Of a stretch of 64,000 bases of DNA, positions 12,361 through 27,700 are shown piece by piece. This stretch comes from Cinnamomum chago (taxonomy: Eukaryota > Streptophyta > Magnoliopsida > Laurales > Lauraceae). Where the stretch lies: assembly GCA_038049695.1 (NCBI GenBank), contig CP142454.1, forward strand, positions 21,891,001 to 21,955,000, in the 5' to 3' direction. A program made the translations under genes and the position numbers. Every line of letters begins with the position of its first letter. Within the stretch, counting starts at the first letter, position 1. Below the pieces are notes generated by a model. The model was not told where the DNA came from and did not search any database. It worked only from the letters and a program-made list of their open reading frames with translations.

Positions 12361-15300
12361 GCCCTTTGTCGTTTTTCTTTCAACTTTAAGTAGTTTTTTC
12401 CATTACATTTCCTTCTATATTACCCTCCTCAATGGTGGTATATATAAAATTGATTACACAAGTAGATAAGAGAGACTTTCTTATAAGGAAGCAATTGTCC
12501 AGACGATTGTCCCACTGGCAAGCAAAGTTGGATAAAAGGCATTGGCAGCCACATGCCCATAAGAAGAAAGAAACTGTCAAAATAACTAAACAATTAAAAG
12601 AAAAGGTCGAGACAAGAGACACCCACTAATGTGCTTTCTTAAAGGCCCAGTGCACTAAGGAGAAAGTGAACTCAACTGCCAAAAGCCAAGAAGATTTGTA
12701 GAAAAAGCAATTGGATTGATTCAAATTAAACTAGGTTGCCCCTTTAATAGAAAGGTAGGATTTTTATAGGAAGAATTAGATTAAATTTGTGATTGGCTCT
12801 GTAACTAAAATATATAAAAATAACTTGAGATAATTTTGTACAGCCGAAATTCAATTTGTACCACATACGTTGGGATATCGTGATATGCATTTATTTTTTT
12901 GGGGGGAGTTTTGCGGAATAGTACATCCTAAACTTAATTTTCATTAGCTCATGACAAAAGACATAAAAATATCACCAGAGTGCGATGAATGCAATTTATT
13001 ATCATCTTACTACCAACGTGCAATATTGTGATTCATGATATAATGGGTAAAGGGTCACCTAAGTAAATCGATAAAGAATTGCGGCGAAGGCACTCGGTAA
13101 TATTTTTGTGTCTTGTATTATTAGTCCGTGAAAATTAAGTTTAATAAATGCGAAGCCATGAAAATCATTCACTTTTAAGATGAGAAGTCACATAAAAAAA
13201 TTTGATCGATAAAAGATAATTGAAATAAAAAACAAATTAGTAACACCAATGTACCAATAAAAATAAAAACAAAAAAGATTAGTAACACCATAATATTCTA
13301 TCTATTATAGAAAAGTACTCAACAACCCTAAACTGCTTTTCCTTGAACGCCAGCCCTTGCAGCCAGTGTGAATTTGAAAGTAGAAAGACAACGCATTTTG
13401 CAGCCAAACGTGCTTTAAATGTGTTTCATGTTTCAAAATGGCATACGAAGACCTCAATGTTTCAAACACCATGTTCCATGCTTCTCCTAAACTTGGAAAA
13501 AGGAAGTAGCTAGGTACCAACCATGTGCCCTCTCCAAGTTTGAAAATAGTAGTTGGCAGGCATATACAAACAATCTACATGGAACAACTTGCAAAAAAAT
13601 AATTATTATATATATATATATATTGTGTATTTTGAATAAACTAGCACTCTATTAACCTACAATGACAGAAAAAGGTTACAGCCGATTTATAATCATGCAT
13701 ACCCCATTCAAAATTTTACAACTACATATACAGGTGGGGAATGGCTTTCAACACCATTGTGGGCCCCAATTCATGATCCAAATTGTTCAACATTCTTACC
13801 TTAATAATAAGCATCAAGATATTTAATTTCATTATTAAATCTTCCTGGATTTTGGCGAGATTTACATACAAAAAAACAAAAAACCCAAGCACATCTAAAA
13901 CCCTTGGATTTACTCATTTATTCATGTGAAAATGATGATTTTGACTTTTGACAAACATAATAACAAGTTTGACGGATGTAACATTTTCATATATAATGTT
14001 GGAGAATGTTCTCATACGAGAAGACTGCACATAGCAGTCCAGCTCGTGGAATCCATTTAGTGCTAGTCTATCGATGGGAAGAGGGCAGATGGAAATGTCT
14101 CCACATGGAAAAAGGGGATCCAGAAAACAGCCCCACCAAATTATAATAGCCCTTGATATAACAACCCTAACATTTAATGGCATCTTTACTATGTATGTGT
14201 TACACACACGCTAGACTTAATCCAACAGTGAATGAAGGCTCAGAGAATGTGGAATTGGGCCTATGCCAAATCGTGGGATGAAAAGAGTATCAAAGGGGCT
14301 GCATTGCAATTGCTTGTAGGAGAACATATTCCTACAATGCAAACACTTTATACAATTATCATCATCATCAAAGCTTTATCCCAACTTTATTAGAGTAAAG
14401 CTACATAAATCATGTTTTGCCATTCAAATCCATCCTGGGCCAAATCCTTGTATAGGCACCATCCTCATGCCCCTGTGTTTTCCTTTTCACCCTTCTTTAA
14501 CAATCATCATCAACATATTTTCTTAAGGTACTGTTAGAAAATAGAAGATACCTCCTCCTTTAAACTGGGACTCCAACCAAAATGTCCTTCACCACTTATA
14601 TAGCTAAAAGCTAGCACAGCCCAGGACAAATACCCATCTCATTAATCATCTGCATGAAAAGGCTGCCGGCAAACTAAACTTTTTTTTTATGTTTATTGTT
14701 GATAAGCTGCTCAATTTTAACTAAAGAAATTATTAACAGTAGTTATACAACAACAGTAGCTATTAATATTAATTAGCATGCATGTGGACACATACCTGGA
14801 AAAAAGTGGAGGGAAGAGAGTGTGCAGGAAGTTGGGATTGGCGCCTTAAACTGGGCAACCATCCCTGTATATTTATATAAAAGAAACTGCTGGTCTTTGC
14901 AAAACAGCCCATGTCATTCTAAGAAGATTATAGAAACATCACTGCAGTTAATAAACATTACCGTGAGCTCCTCAACAGATCTCGACCCAATGCACGAGAT
15001 GAAAAATGAAAATGAAACAAACTTGTTATGCATGGCTTACAAATGAAATAACCAAACTCAAATCATCCACCATTCATATTCAAGAATTTAGCTCAAAGGC
15101 AAAGATACATTTTTTTTTTTCATCAGTAAAACCTTGGTGCATATAAGAGTGTACTACAGAGACCTCTGGAGAAGGATACAACATTTATGTACACATGACC
15201 TCTTTCCATTTGCGGTAAAAAATAATTGCCGCCTGCACAAAAAACTCATCTTGGTGGTGTTAACATCCACTCAAAGAATCTACCTAATGTTCAACACAGT

Positions 15301-15789
15301 CATTTTGTTGTATATGGCCCCAAAAAAGAAAAAAGAAAAAAGAAAAAAAGTCGTTCAGGGGAAAAAAACTCGTTTTTATGCACCCATGCAGGGTGACTCC
15401 AGATGAGTCAAGAGCACCCTATCTTATATGAAGTCAGCTGAGAGACATTGATGCCTACATTTTGACCTCTTTGATAGTTAGACTTCCTGAAGTAGAAACG
15501 AAACTTTTCAATGCACTTATTTGAGTGAGCCAATCACTCCCAGAATGCACCAAAACTCAACCCACTCACATATTCACTCAATCACTTCATATGCCTCATA
15601 AAACCTGCAGCCGTCATCATACAATTGCTAAATGTGCCAAAACTGGTGCTCCTATCATCATTGGCAGAGAAGAGCATGCATAGTAGCATCAACATTTTAC
15701 TGATAAAGAGTCCATGTGACCAACCAACTGATATAATAGTGGTCGTTTGCAAACTACCCATCTAAAACCGGCTTCCTGTCCACTACAAG

Positions 15790-18700
15790 CTAATTTACAG
15801 CTTCAAAAAACAGTATCTGGGGCTGCGCATGTCGCCTATCACACATGGTAACGACATCTTTCCACAAACCAACAACCTGGACACATGAAATTGAGTTTAA
15901 AAAACCTAAAAAAGAAAGAGAATTCATGGAATACATGATGGGATTGCATTACCTTCACAGTTCTATCATCATACATGATCCATTGTTCACGTTCAGAATT
16001 GTAAATGAAACAGTAATAATGTTGGCCGAAATAGCAAACCTGCAAATAGAAGAGCAATAATTAGGGAATGAAATGAATTGTTAATCGTAACAGTAAACCA
16101 GCACATAAAAGAGAATTAATGAGTGAATGAAATGAATTGATAATAGAGTTCCAGGTATTTGACAAATTAAAGAGTAGACGGACGCTTGACTCCGGTCGAT
16201 GAGAATGATATATTACTGTAACAATTCAAGATGGCAGTACAGCTGAAAAAATAATATGTATTTGACTATTGTGGATACATATCAGTTAATGGTGGAAAAA
16301 TTCTTAAAAGAATTAAAATCTAGAATATTGAAAATTGTTAGATTTTGACCTTTTGCCCTTGTAGTGTATGGATATGTATCGCACTTTTAAATTGTTGTTT
16401 GATCCTAAACTGTCAAATCTGCTGTGGTTTAGACCAATTCAATTACGCTACCCGGCCAAAATTTGAACGGAATCACATATACGAAGCCAAATACATGCAG
16501 TCCGCATGGTAGTTCATTTTAATGATGAATTAAGTAATAGATAATTCCTAACTCATAAGTACCATATGAAGACTAATAGGAATTATGAAAAATAAAAACA
16601 AGACAATAGAATATTTGGCTGGTGGAAAAAATGAATAAAATAAAATAAAAAACAAAAAGTATATAAAACAGAAAAAATATAGCCATAGTTGTATATCAAA
16701 ACTAAAAAAAAATCCACATATTTGATACACCTTAAAAAAATAGAAAATAATAAAGAAACTAAAAAACTGAAAATCATTTTATAGTGGAAAGTTGAAATCA
16801 AGCAGGAAGTTTAAACTGAGGCAAAAACCAGATAAAAATATCCAAGTTCAATTACGAGAAATTTATTTTGTTTTCTGCAATTGGCAGAGGCTGCTTAATG
16901 CCCCAAAGACAACCAGATCATTGTGAAGGTCGGATCTAGCAGTTGGACTGGTAAACCAAATGGTTCTAGTGGTAGTGGGTTAATAGAAGAACATTTTGAA
17001 TCGGACATATATTGGAATCAAATAGATCACAGTCCAATCAAGTTATTCTAGGAAGAAGACAGTCTTTTATGAAAAACTCAAGGGCAATAGTCCTACCAAA
17101 GTACCCCTCCCTCGCTCCATTACCGCTTATATCTATCCATAATTATCAGAATCTTACAATTCGTATCTTGAATCCTAAGAAAAAAGATTCATATCTATAA
17201 AATGAATCTTACGATTCAATACTCGTTTCATCGAATCTTACGATTCAAGTGATTCAATAATAGCTACAACCAACAAATTAATATTAATAATCTTTTACCT
17301 GTTTTCTTCCTTTATTTCTTTTTTCTTTCTTTCTTTTAACTTTTTTTTTTACTTTTAAAAGGTTATTTAGTAGGTTAACAAAATCCCTTAAGAATATTTG
17401 CAGCTTTGAGGAGGTTTTGGAGATGAATAAAGAACATTTATTTAATTAAAGCATTTGGTTGTACACTTGTACGTATGGTGCTTGTCTAAATCTTTTTTTT
17501 TTTGTTAATCTTTTTTGTTTTTTTTTTTTTTTCTTGATGAACACTTTCTTAATTTCAAGAGATATCCTACTGTATAAGATTGAGGGTTTGGATTTTATTT
17601 TTACTTTTATATTTTGATTTAAAGATAAGAAAAGATAAATATATATATATATATATATTGATACCTTAAACTTATTTAACTATAAATTAATATGTCATGA
17701 TGTTTTTGATATAATTGTATGATAGACATCTGTCATTGTATTTATACTGCTATAAATCGGAAAATCAATAACTACTTTTTTTTTCTTTTAACTTTTAATT
17801 ATTTTTTATTTTTATTAGAAAAAAAAATCCTACTATTCGCGATATGATTCACGATTTGATTTAATTCATGGGTAGGAGCGATTTGCGATACGATTCCAAT
17901 TTTCAAAACTATGTATCTATCTATCCATACATGTGTGCTTGCGCACACATATATAGATTAATGACTTGGTGCGTTGAACTTAGGGTGTGATGGGCTTGCA
18001 AAATGGCACACTTACGATCGAGTTAGCCTTCTCAAACACACTTTCTCTTGATGAATTGGCACAAACCCAAATATAACTCATCAAACTTACCCACAGTAGG
18101 ATTGAATATATACATATCTGCCCCTATGTGTGACATGCAATAAGAACCAATTATATTGATTACTATTCCCATGGTTATCATGTTGGACTGAATGTCCAAC
18201 TGCATGACGAGACAAAAGGAGAAAAACAAGGAGCCATCAAGCCGTAAAGTTATTCAAGTAAGGGTTCAATTCTCTCTTTCTTACGTGTGGGATGATTAAA
18301 ACTTAAAACAATGAACTATCATGATGGTGGATACCACCATATGTAAATTGGAACCATCATGATGAAATTGAGATTCATCAGATCTTGGGGTTCATATTCA
18401 TGATGAATATGAAACGATTAGTCATGATATGAACATGAAATGATTAGTCATGATTCATGAAAATAGGAAACAAGTCATCAGACATTGGGGTGTTTTCGCT
18501 TTACAAAACACCTGGGCATTTTGTAGCGCTCCTCATATGTGTGTGCGCGCCTCCAAAAACCATTAAACTTGATGGAAATAGATCAAGTGTTAGGATGATC
18601 TAATGCATTTTATATTTTGCACATCCATAGATCTCTGAGATCTTTCCATCCCCAACAGCCCCATGGTTGTAATGGCCGTACGTGGGCCTTTCAGAGTTAT

Positions 18701-21700
18701 TCACAACCATCACACCATAAGGTTCATCTAACCATATCAAATTACTATACATACAACCATAAAGTTATGTTCTGCAAAAGGTACCTCAATAGCTTTCATA
18801 AGAGGTAATTTTTTAACACCGTGTGGGATGCTTCATGATCAATCCAGCCCTCTCACAATTAGTAAGCCTCCATGAATTGGCACTCGCCCTAATTTGGCAT
18901 TAATTTGAATTATATTCACTATTGAATTAAATTTCATAAAAATGTAATTTAAGAAACTGTTTTAGGCCCTAAATCAATGGTTATGATAATCTGATTGATA
19001 TGAGTTTAGCTCATATCATATCCACAATGAGACCTTTCCACTACACTATCCTCCCATGAATGGCATACATCCAAGTGAGTCCCACAAAGGGCTTAGATTT
19101 TACCTCTCAGGCAAGACATGGGAGGTACGGAGCTATATATAACATGAAGCACCTGCCTATTGGGTGAGCATGAGTCTGATTGGTTTCAAAGAAGCTTCGG
19201 ATATCTATTAAAAAGGAAAATTTATGCTCAGTAATCAAACACGGTTACAGATAATCCATTTGGATGCTGTCCCAAGTAATAGTCGTGGATTACAGAAGTA
19301 AAATTGATTCAAGTAATTTCCTGCTGTATTCACGGATCAATTACTGAAATTTGTCTGATGTAAGGAATTTGTTATGGGAATTCTACAAGCCTAATCAGAA
19401 TTCAAGTTAGATTGGTCTGAGCCAATCAGGAATACCCACCAAGTTCAGTCTGGGTCACCCTAGCTGGCATCAATTAGTTTGACGCCTCAAACACTTTTTT
19501 GTTTTCATGCAACAATATCAATCCTGAACAAAAATATAATTGGTAACTATTGCAAAGTCCATGAAAGCATACCACAGAAACTAGGCGATGTTTGATCCCC
19601 TGGTTTATACCGCGATATGTGATACCAATATCTAACTCGGTGGCAATGGCTGCCAAAGTTTCGTATATTTCATCTGCACTTTCACATGTATTCTCCCAAA
19701 CCAAAACTGCAGCATGCAAAAGAAAAAAATAGTGTGGATGTCGGACAAAGAAATAACCACTAAAATTTTAGCAGAAATGTCAGATTCCCAACTTGAAAAT
19801 CAGTAACAAACCTGCCGTGAAAACATGAGGGGAAGTTGAAAGAATGTTATAAAAAAAGTTCTTTTTCCCACAGCCACCGGCCTCTGGATCACAAGATAAT
19901 AAGTAATCCATCTCCGCAAGCTTCAAAAGTTCACCAAAAGATTTACCTGCATGTACAATCTGAGGAAGAGGAGGTAAATCAGCTGGTCTGAAAAAGAATT
20001 TCCACATTTCCCAACAGATATTGCTGGAAGGAGCCTTAATCACTCTTCTGCCATTAGTACTTTTTGCTATGGTAAGTGAGATGATCCTACACAAACAAGA
20101 TTTTATGAGATACATACCTTCACTGCTCTAAGGTTACTGGCATTGATGTAGCGGAAAAATGATATGTACTTCTGATGTCTGGACTCCAAACCACAGTTGT
20201 AACATTTAAACTCTAGTTGGATGTCCATTCCGAAAAGGGTATGTGCTATACATGCATTGCTTCTTCCATCACATGATCCAATGCATTTACTTTCCTCAGA
20301 TTCAGTATTATGAGCACCAAATTCTGAACCATGTGTTTGATGTAGGCAGTCAAAGATTGCAGCCAGTACTTCTGAAGCATCATTCATCTGCCCCTGCATG
20401 GTTGATATATATCATTTCTATTCAAGGAATTAAAATTGTACGGTGCTTACTATAGCAAACTTAAGGTTGTGGGTCGAAGTCACGTTACCAATTAAAAAAA
20501 ATGTTAATTGCAATCAATTTTAGTATAAACAAAAATTTTGATGAAATATTATCAGCGATTACCTCCTGAAAAATATTACTCTCAGGATTCAATTTGCTTA
20601 AAGCAATCCTCAGACAAGTAGGAGCAACAGCTTCTCTCTCTGTCTCTGCAGTTGCCATGCTCAGGGCAGTAAAAATATCATATAATGCACAGACAACACA
20701 AGGATCTCGAACATGCACATGTAGTGATTGAGGTGTCCTCAGGAACTCATCTCGAAATCGTTTCAAATTCCATAATGACTGATTTTTCATAGGAAAACAA
20801 GTCCATCAGAGTCTGACTCAGAAAGAAACAGCAAAATGACATTCCAGTCAGAGGTTCTAAACAATTGATTAGAACAATGGGAAGCCAAACCTGTATAATT
20901 GCATTCAAAAAGCAATTGTATTCACCAACTTCATTTTTCAGGCCTGCCCCTAAGGCATCTTTACCACTCTCAAAGTCAACTCTATTAGGTGAAGTCTGAA
21001 AATCACCATCAGTTTCTGGAGATGATTCTTTCGACAATGAAGGCACTGTAACCACTGACGAAACTGTCTGTGGTTGAAATGTATCTGAAAAATAAAGAGT
21101 GGCATCAAATAAAATCAAGATAATACAAGAGTCTTGCAACTGAGGCCATGTTCAATACATAAGAGGCCATTTAGGTTTGCCTCTAAAATGGAAAATTTTG
21201 GTGTTTTCACCATTTCAGTGGTTTGCTCCTCTACAGATGAGATGGATTTATTAAAGCAATTATATGAAATACTAACATTGGAAATAATCTTTAAATATCA
21301 CGTGAGATACAAGACATGTATGCAATATTTATTAAGTGCAAGGACCTTTTTTGTAAATTTTCAGAATGAAAGGGACTGTTCAGCAAATACCAAGAATTTC
21401 TTTAGTAAAAATAGTTATAACTGGTCTCAAGGCACTAGCCTTTTTGACCGACCCTTCCCTTTTTCTATCTTGTTCTCTCTTTGTTCCTCTTGATTTCAAA
21501 ATGGCTTGGCATCAAAGCTTGTTCCAATTCTGGACCTGTGGGCTATGGGCCTACAACGCTAACCTACATGAGGCATGAGTATCAATAAGAACAAATCTGT
21601 TTACCAACTAAAAGAAGCCAGAATTTAAGTTGGATGGTTTATAAGCTTGTTCGTTTTGGGATTCCTACCATAATAATAATAATAATAAAAGAGCAATTAG

Positions 21701-24700
21701 GGGTTTAAATTTAATGCCTATCTATTTATGACCTGATAATGCAAATAAACACTAAAAACTATTTTTTTATTATTAATTTTATCGGTAATGTGACTTGAAC
21801 CCACAACCTCAAGGTAGAATAGTGAGCACCACTGTGCCCCAAGCTCTTGTGAAAAAAAAAACCTGACATTTCTATTGTCATGAATTTCTTTATGTAAAAA
21901 AATGGCTATAACAAATCGTTCATAACCAATGTGTCACTCAATATGTATCCATTCCATGATGGGTACAGATTATTATAATCTTTCCTAAGTCCATGTTTCT
22001 CTGAGTATTTGTTATTGTGTATAAAAGTCTCTAGGACATCCACATGGAAGTGCCACATTAATGCTGTTCAGTAGAGGGACTCACCTTATAGATGAACTAG
22101 CTAAAACATCATGGCTCCACTCATCAGGCAGGCTACGTATATACATTAATATGGATTGTTATAGTCTTATAGAGTCTAGGTTTTAAATGGTTCATAAACC
22201 CAATGGCCGACTTAGAGATGTGAAAGGAGTGGATTCGCATATTGAGAACTTAGCAAACCACTATTTATAAAAGAAGCCACGAAACATGTCTTAGGTGATT
22301 GTTAATCAACATGTTCATACATGTGTGATTAAAACATATTATGGCCGCTTAATATCTAACACAAAATGTAAGTATAATATCCGTGATGATGCAAGCACAA
22401 TCCTTGTTAAGTATCCAACTAATCCAAGAACCATTTGTGCCATGCAATAACACCATTAGAATATATTTGTTTTTCATAGAAGACTATTCACAGGTTAAAC
22501 AATGTCTAAAGAACCCAAAATTCTCTGTTTGATCGAATGTTCCATTATCATCCAAATAAGCCCATGTGCATGCAACTCTGATAAAAATCGAACAAGATAC
22601 AGCCCACCTTCTGGTAAGGTAAATAAAGAATATTAATTGGGGTAAATTTTATCATTGCTACATGAATTACTTATAAGAGCCGAGATTAAAATAGCTGGAG
22701 TACTTTTATTAGTTACTTATAAGAGATGAGACTGATAATATAAAAAAATGGATCAGTTACTACAAGAGATGAGTAGCATAGATGATGTTTAGGGCTGTAT
22801 TTTGTCTAAAACCCTGTCATTAAACTTGAAGAAACTGCTGTTGATTTGATTAAAGAATTGAGGATTGGAGGAGTTCAGCACGAAGCCAATACAACTTCTC
22901 CGGAGTCATATAGCTTCTGATTGCTTTGTTTCTAATATAATGGTGCTGAATGTGTAAATTTCAATTTTAAGACTATGCATTTTGAAGCTTGGGGGAAGAT
23001 TCGGATTCCAGGCATTACAGTATCCTAAAACCTCTATGAACTCATATTAAAGCATGGCAAATTTACATAACGTTTGTCAGTCTAAAACAACCCTCATCCT
23101 TTATCCGAGCTTCGTACCAGCACAACATGAACCATGGATTTAGAATTAAGGAAATTTTACAAATGCCAAATCAGGCGACAGCGTTGGTGGACAATTGGAG
23201 GTTTGATCTTTCTATGGAAATTGTTGCTTATTTGCTACGCTGTGGTCAATTTGGTTGGAAAATAAAATAATAGGACTTTTTCTTTCCAAATCATTAACGG
23301 TGGAAAGTGTTGCTTTGCAAGCTCAGGCAAAGATAATTTCCTGGGGTTCTTTCTACAAAAGACTTTGCGTATTTAAATATGAACTATGGAGGTGCTGGGG
23401 AAAACTGTCATTAGGAAAGTGGTGACATATTTCATGCTTGACTCTTCATTGTAATTTTTTGCTATTTGGCAAGTTTAATAAAATATTCATTACCCTTTTC
23501 CAAAAAAAAAAAAAAATGCCTGTGTTTAATTATATTTTGAAGACCAGTAGGCAGTAACTAACTGTCTGAGACTATTAGTTGTCGAGCTGGCATGGATTTG
23601 AACCATTATCCATCCAGTGAGTGGCACATATGGTGGACTGTGCAACGGAGTACCCTCTGCAATTATAATGAATCTCAAATCTACAAATTATTTATCCACT
23701 TCAAGAGTTAAATATGCTTCGAGAGAAATAAGTAGGAAAATTCGTTTGGACAAAAATAATCTTATGAGAGACATTCTGGAGACCAAGAAATTCTGAGTGT
23801 TGTTATTACTTCCAATGCAATGAAGAGGAAAAATTATGGAAAACCTGTTAAAAATGCAACGAAACCCTATCAGAACTCTTAAGGATGACTCATGATTGAA
23901 ACTAAAGACATGACACTGCAAGTGAAATTCTACCAAACAAAAACAAAGTAACTAATTAAGAGAATGAGGTCAGCCATTATTTGGAACAAAGCCCTCCAGG
24001 CTGTTCTTGGACTAATGGACATGCATAATTGAAGTTTCATGAATGACATTTAAGTTCTGTGACAAATACTTCAGGATCATGCAATGATAATCTGTGAATG
24101 GCTTCAGCTAGGGTACAAGAAAATTAAATTACAAAACCAATATTAGGCAATGCTCTAAAATATGTATCGAGATCCAACAAGTAAAAAAGCGATTAAATAA
24201 ATGTATGTAGAAGCATGTAATAGCAATTGTGTCTTACCGAGGCTTTGCTGTACAGCTTTCATAAGGTCAGCTAGGAATCTCTCATCATCCTCTGCCTCTG
24301 AATGTACTTGTCTAGTATTTGTTACATTTTCCCCTAGATATGGATTGACCAATTTTCAGAGCAATTAACAATTTCATATGTTCCCAATATAGTGCAAATT
24401 TTGCATAGAAACATTCCAAAACTGTCATATGACAGGAATCTATACATAAGATATCCGTACGATGTAAACAATAGTCAAAAAAGGGAAAAAGAAGTATTAG
24501 TGGAATTTTATTACAAAATTGGAGAAATAGTCCAAATGTGATACAGCAGAGGATAAATAACAAATGTCAATTAAATGATGCCAGGTCAATAAATGATAAA
24601 GACAAAAAAAAAAAAAAAAAAATGGTTTTTGTGGTCAGAAGAAGTTTGTCTAGAGAAGCCTCCTTCCTCAGCTGCCATATCACAGTAAAGAAATCACAGA

Positions 24701-27700
24701 CTTCAAAATAAATGGTAAGGAATGGATCTAAGAGAGCTTTTTGAAATGGTGGATTGCTGGGATAATTTTGGTTTTATTTTTGTATGGAACAGAATCATGA
24801 TCCCAACTAGCAAACTACATATTCATCCTCATCTTTTCATGAGAACACCAAAGCATGAAGCATGTTCCATTCTTTCGACAAAATTGAAAAAAAAAATGGA
24901 TATTACATCATATTAAATTTGTCAAACCTTGATGTGATGAGGTTTCAACGATGAAAATTCACAACGCCATGTAATGGTACTCCATCAAGACGAGAGAGAG
25001 AGAGAGAGCACTTGTCAAACATATTCATGACAGTAATCTCATTTTTATGACGAATGTAAAGTTGTCTGCAAACATTAAGTGTAAAGAGGATAGAGCAATC
25101 CAATTCATGACAGGATAAATACAAGATAATGGCTACATCTACATCTGGAGAGAGAGTCTGAAAAACACATATGGTACTCATCTACATCTGGAGAGAGAGT
25201 CTGAAATTCACAAGTCAACAAGTGCAGTGCACACATTTGTAGCCTTCTACAGTACAAGTATCATCACTGCAACCATAGAGTTCATTACCTTTGGCCTTAT
25301 TCTATTTTTAAAGGCATCAATTCATCATCTTTTGGGCATAAAAGAAAATTTGACCTAGTTTTGAAATACTTTACTGGTTTAGTGAGACAAGTTCAAAGAT
25401 AGGGAACCAATCATGTCTGTGGCGACCACCATATCAAGAAACAAGTTTTGCGAGTAGTTCTAATTGATTTAGGACAAATCATTGACCAATTATGTGAGTG
25501 TCTACTTTTAAATATTGATACGGAAACAATTTGTGCAGAGAAAGAGAGATGCAATCAAATTACAATGTAACTCTGTCCCCAAACTGCAAAGACGTCTATA
25601 AATTAGCTAAGAAGTCCATCTCTAAGATACATCCCTGATAGATATTTCAATGTAAATACCAGACTTCCTCAACCCAATCTACCAAAATCCTGAAGATATC
25701 CACGCAAAGGACACCCACTTATAAGGATTTTGAGGAGTCACCTTCAAGCAAAACTCCAGCTTGTGACCTACCAGAATGCATAATACCATCTTTCCAATCG
25801 CTTGGATGGTCACTACTCAGGAAGCAGTCCTGCATATTATGTCTCAATTGCTCGAGTTGATCTGGGTAAGCAATTGGCTTTAAATCAGTATGTGATCCCT
25901 CTGTTATACTGTCCAAGACCATTTCACCAGCCCTCTTTTGTTGCTCTTCCAGGTGCTTCTGTTTGGCTTCATTTTCCATTTGTCTTTGATACTCTAAACT
26001 TTCTTCTAGCTTTCTTTCCATTGCTTCAATCTCAACTTTAAGCCTAAATTCCTCTTGTTGTTTTAAGTCATCACAGCTTGCACTAACCACAATATCAGAT
26101 TCCCTTCCATTACTTTTATTTACAAGAGGAAACACGCTGCAAAGTACCCAAACCATAGGATCAAAATTAGACTGTCCATACTATTAGTGTAAAGGGGAAC
26201 ATGTCATTGCTTGACAGCTAGTTCCGAATCACACCGTGAGAACTACTTCTAAAGAAGAAGACCACGAAAACTACTTCTAAAGAACAAGACTATGGTAAGA
26301 GTTGTGTTAATTTGGATAAAAAACAACTCCTGACCTTTAGATACTTCTAGAAAAACCCCTTTGCCCCATAGAGTGAAAAACATTGAACTTGTCATGCCCC
26401 GAGACCCGGATTTCCATAGAATTCCGAATTTTGTGGGCACGAAATGTAATTCCGCAGACAAACATAAGTCAAATCTTATACACAATGGAATTATTTATTT
26501 TATTTTATTATCAACTGTCACATAGTAAACCAACAACCATCTCACGATAACCAGAGCATAATAAATGTCTGAACTAGATTAAATTTAACTATTCAAAATT
26601 CACGAAACATAAGTCCATCAAACAAAACTAAGTTCACTAATAGGTCTTTACAATGCTGAAATGATCAAAATCAATCTCAAACTGAAACTATGGCTAAATA
26701 GCTCTCTGGAGTTCTCTCTATAACAGTTCCAGCATTCTCCAGTGCATATATTTCCTATAGCTCTATCCCCCATCCAAATCGTCGTCATTATGAGGTATTT
26801 CAGTTTCTATTCCATTACCTGAAAAAGGACCCATGCAAGGGTACGCACAAAGAGCTTAGTGAATAGACAAGCCTACGTTTACTTCCACATACAATCATGC
26901 AAAAGCGAAGAAAGACATGTAGTTGATTGTAGGAGGTCAAGGTCTACATAAATAATGCACAGATTAATTGCAGAAGTAAAATTAATATTCATTTGGAATA
27001 TAACATACAAGGTCATACCACAATGAAAATAGGACAGAAAGGTCACAAATATCAGGTTTTCTAATGACGAGTTCATTGACATCAAGCTCATCAACCACAA
27101 GTTCATAAATAAATAACAATAAGAGAACAAGTTGGCAACCACATGAGCTAAACTAGCTTATTTATTCTTCGCTAGTAGGTTCTCCAGGTGGTATCCAGAT
27201 TTTCTTGGTTCATTTTAATCCCAAGTAAGGAAAAGGGGCATCCAGCGGGTACCAGGTGATAAAAATCACCAACAAGACTAGACTATTGTAATGGCCCAAT
27301 TCCAGGTTTAAAATTCCCCCTTCATGTTATTATATTTTCTTGATATTAATGTGTTCCATTAATAGTATTATTATTTTTGGGTGATTGTCTTGACATGAAT
27401 TTTTTTTTTTTACCAATATAATGATCCTTTTATCATTTATTGTGTGAATGTCTTGACATGAATTATTTGTTTTACCAATATAATGATCCTTTTATCATTT
27501 ATTGTGTGATTGTCCTGACATGAATTATTTGTTTTACCAATACAATGATCCTTTTATCATTTATTATTTCGAGTGAAACTTGTTAATATTTATCATAGAC
27601 AGCTTGTTAATCTTTAGCTATCATGCAATTAACATGAATGGGGCCTTGTTATTACAATTATCATTTTGGCATGATTTAAGGTGAATTTTTAATACTCTTG

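Larger units (their letters stand above)
5700..15789. other. Intergenic region, no protein gene recognised
   Basis: This lies between the VIH-type gene and the 3' end of the deubiquitinase-like gene. Only short unsupported reading frames occur, the longest 131 codons at 7732-8127, which matches no family I know and carries an internal tandem duplication near 7851-7890. Contents I can name are listed separately: a short L1 tail (8518-8671), a MITE (9401-9783), a 31-bp tandem duplication (10546-10604) and a palindromic AT-rich block (12170-12360). The 3' UTR of the deubiquitinase-like gene should occupy some of the right end, but I could not place its polyadenylation site. Confidence 0.6.

Noticed and set aside
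27381..27567. Regular repeat units suggestive of a CRISPR-like array
   Set aside because: The units are contiguous tandem copies without unique spacers, in plant DNA inside an LTR.
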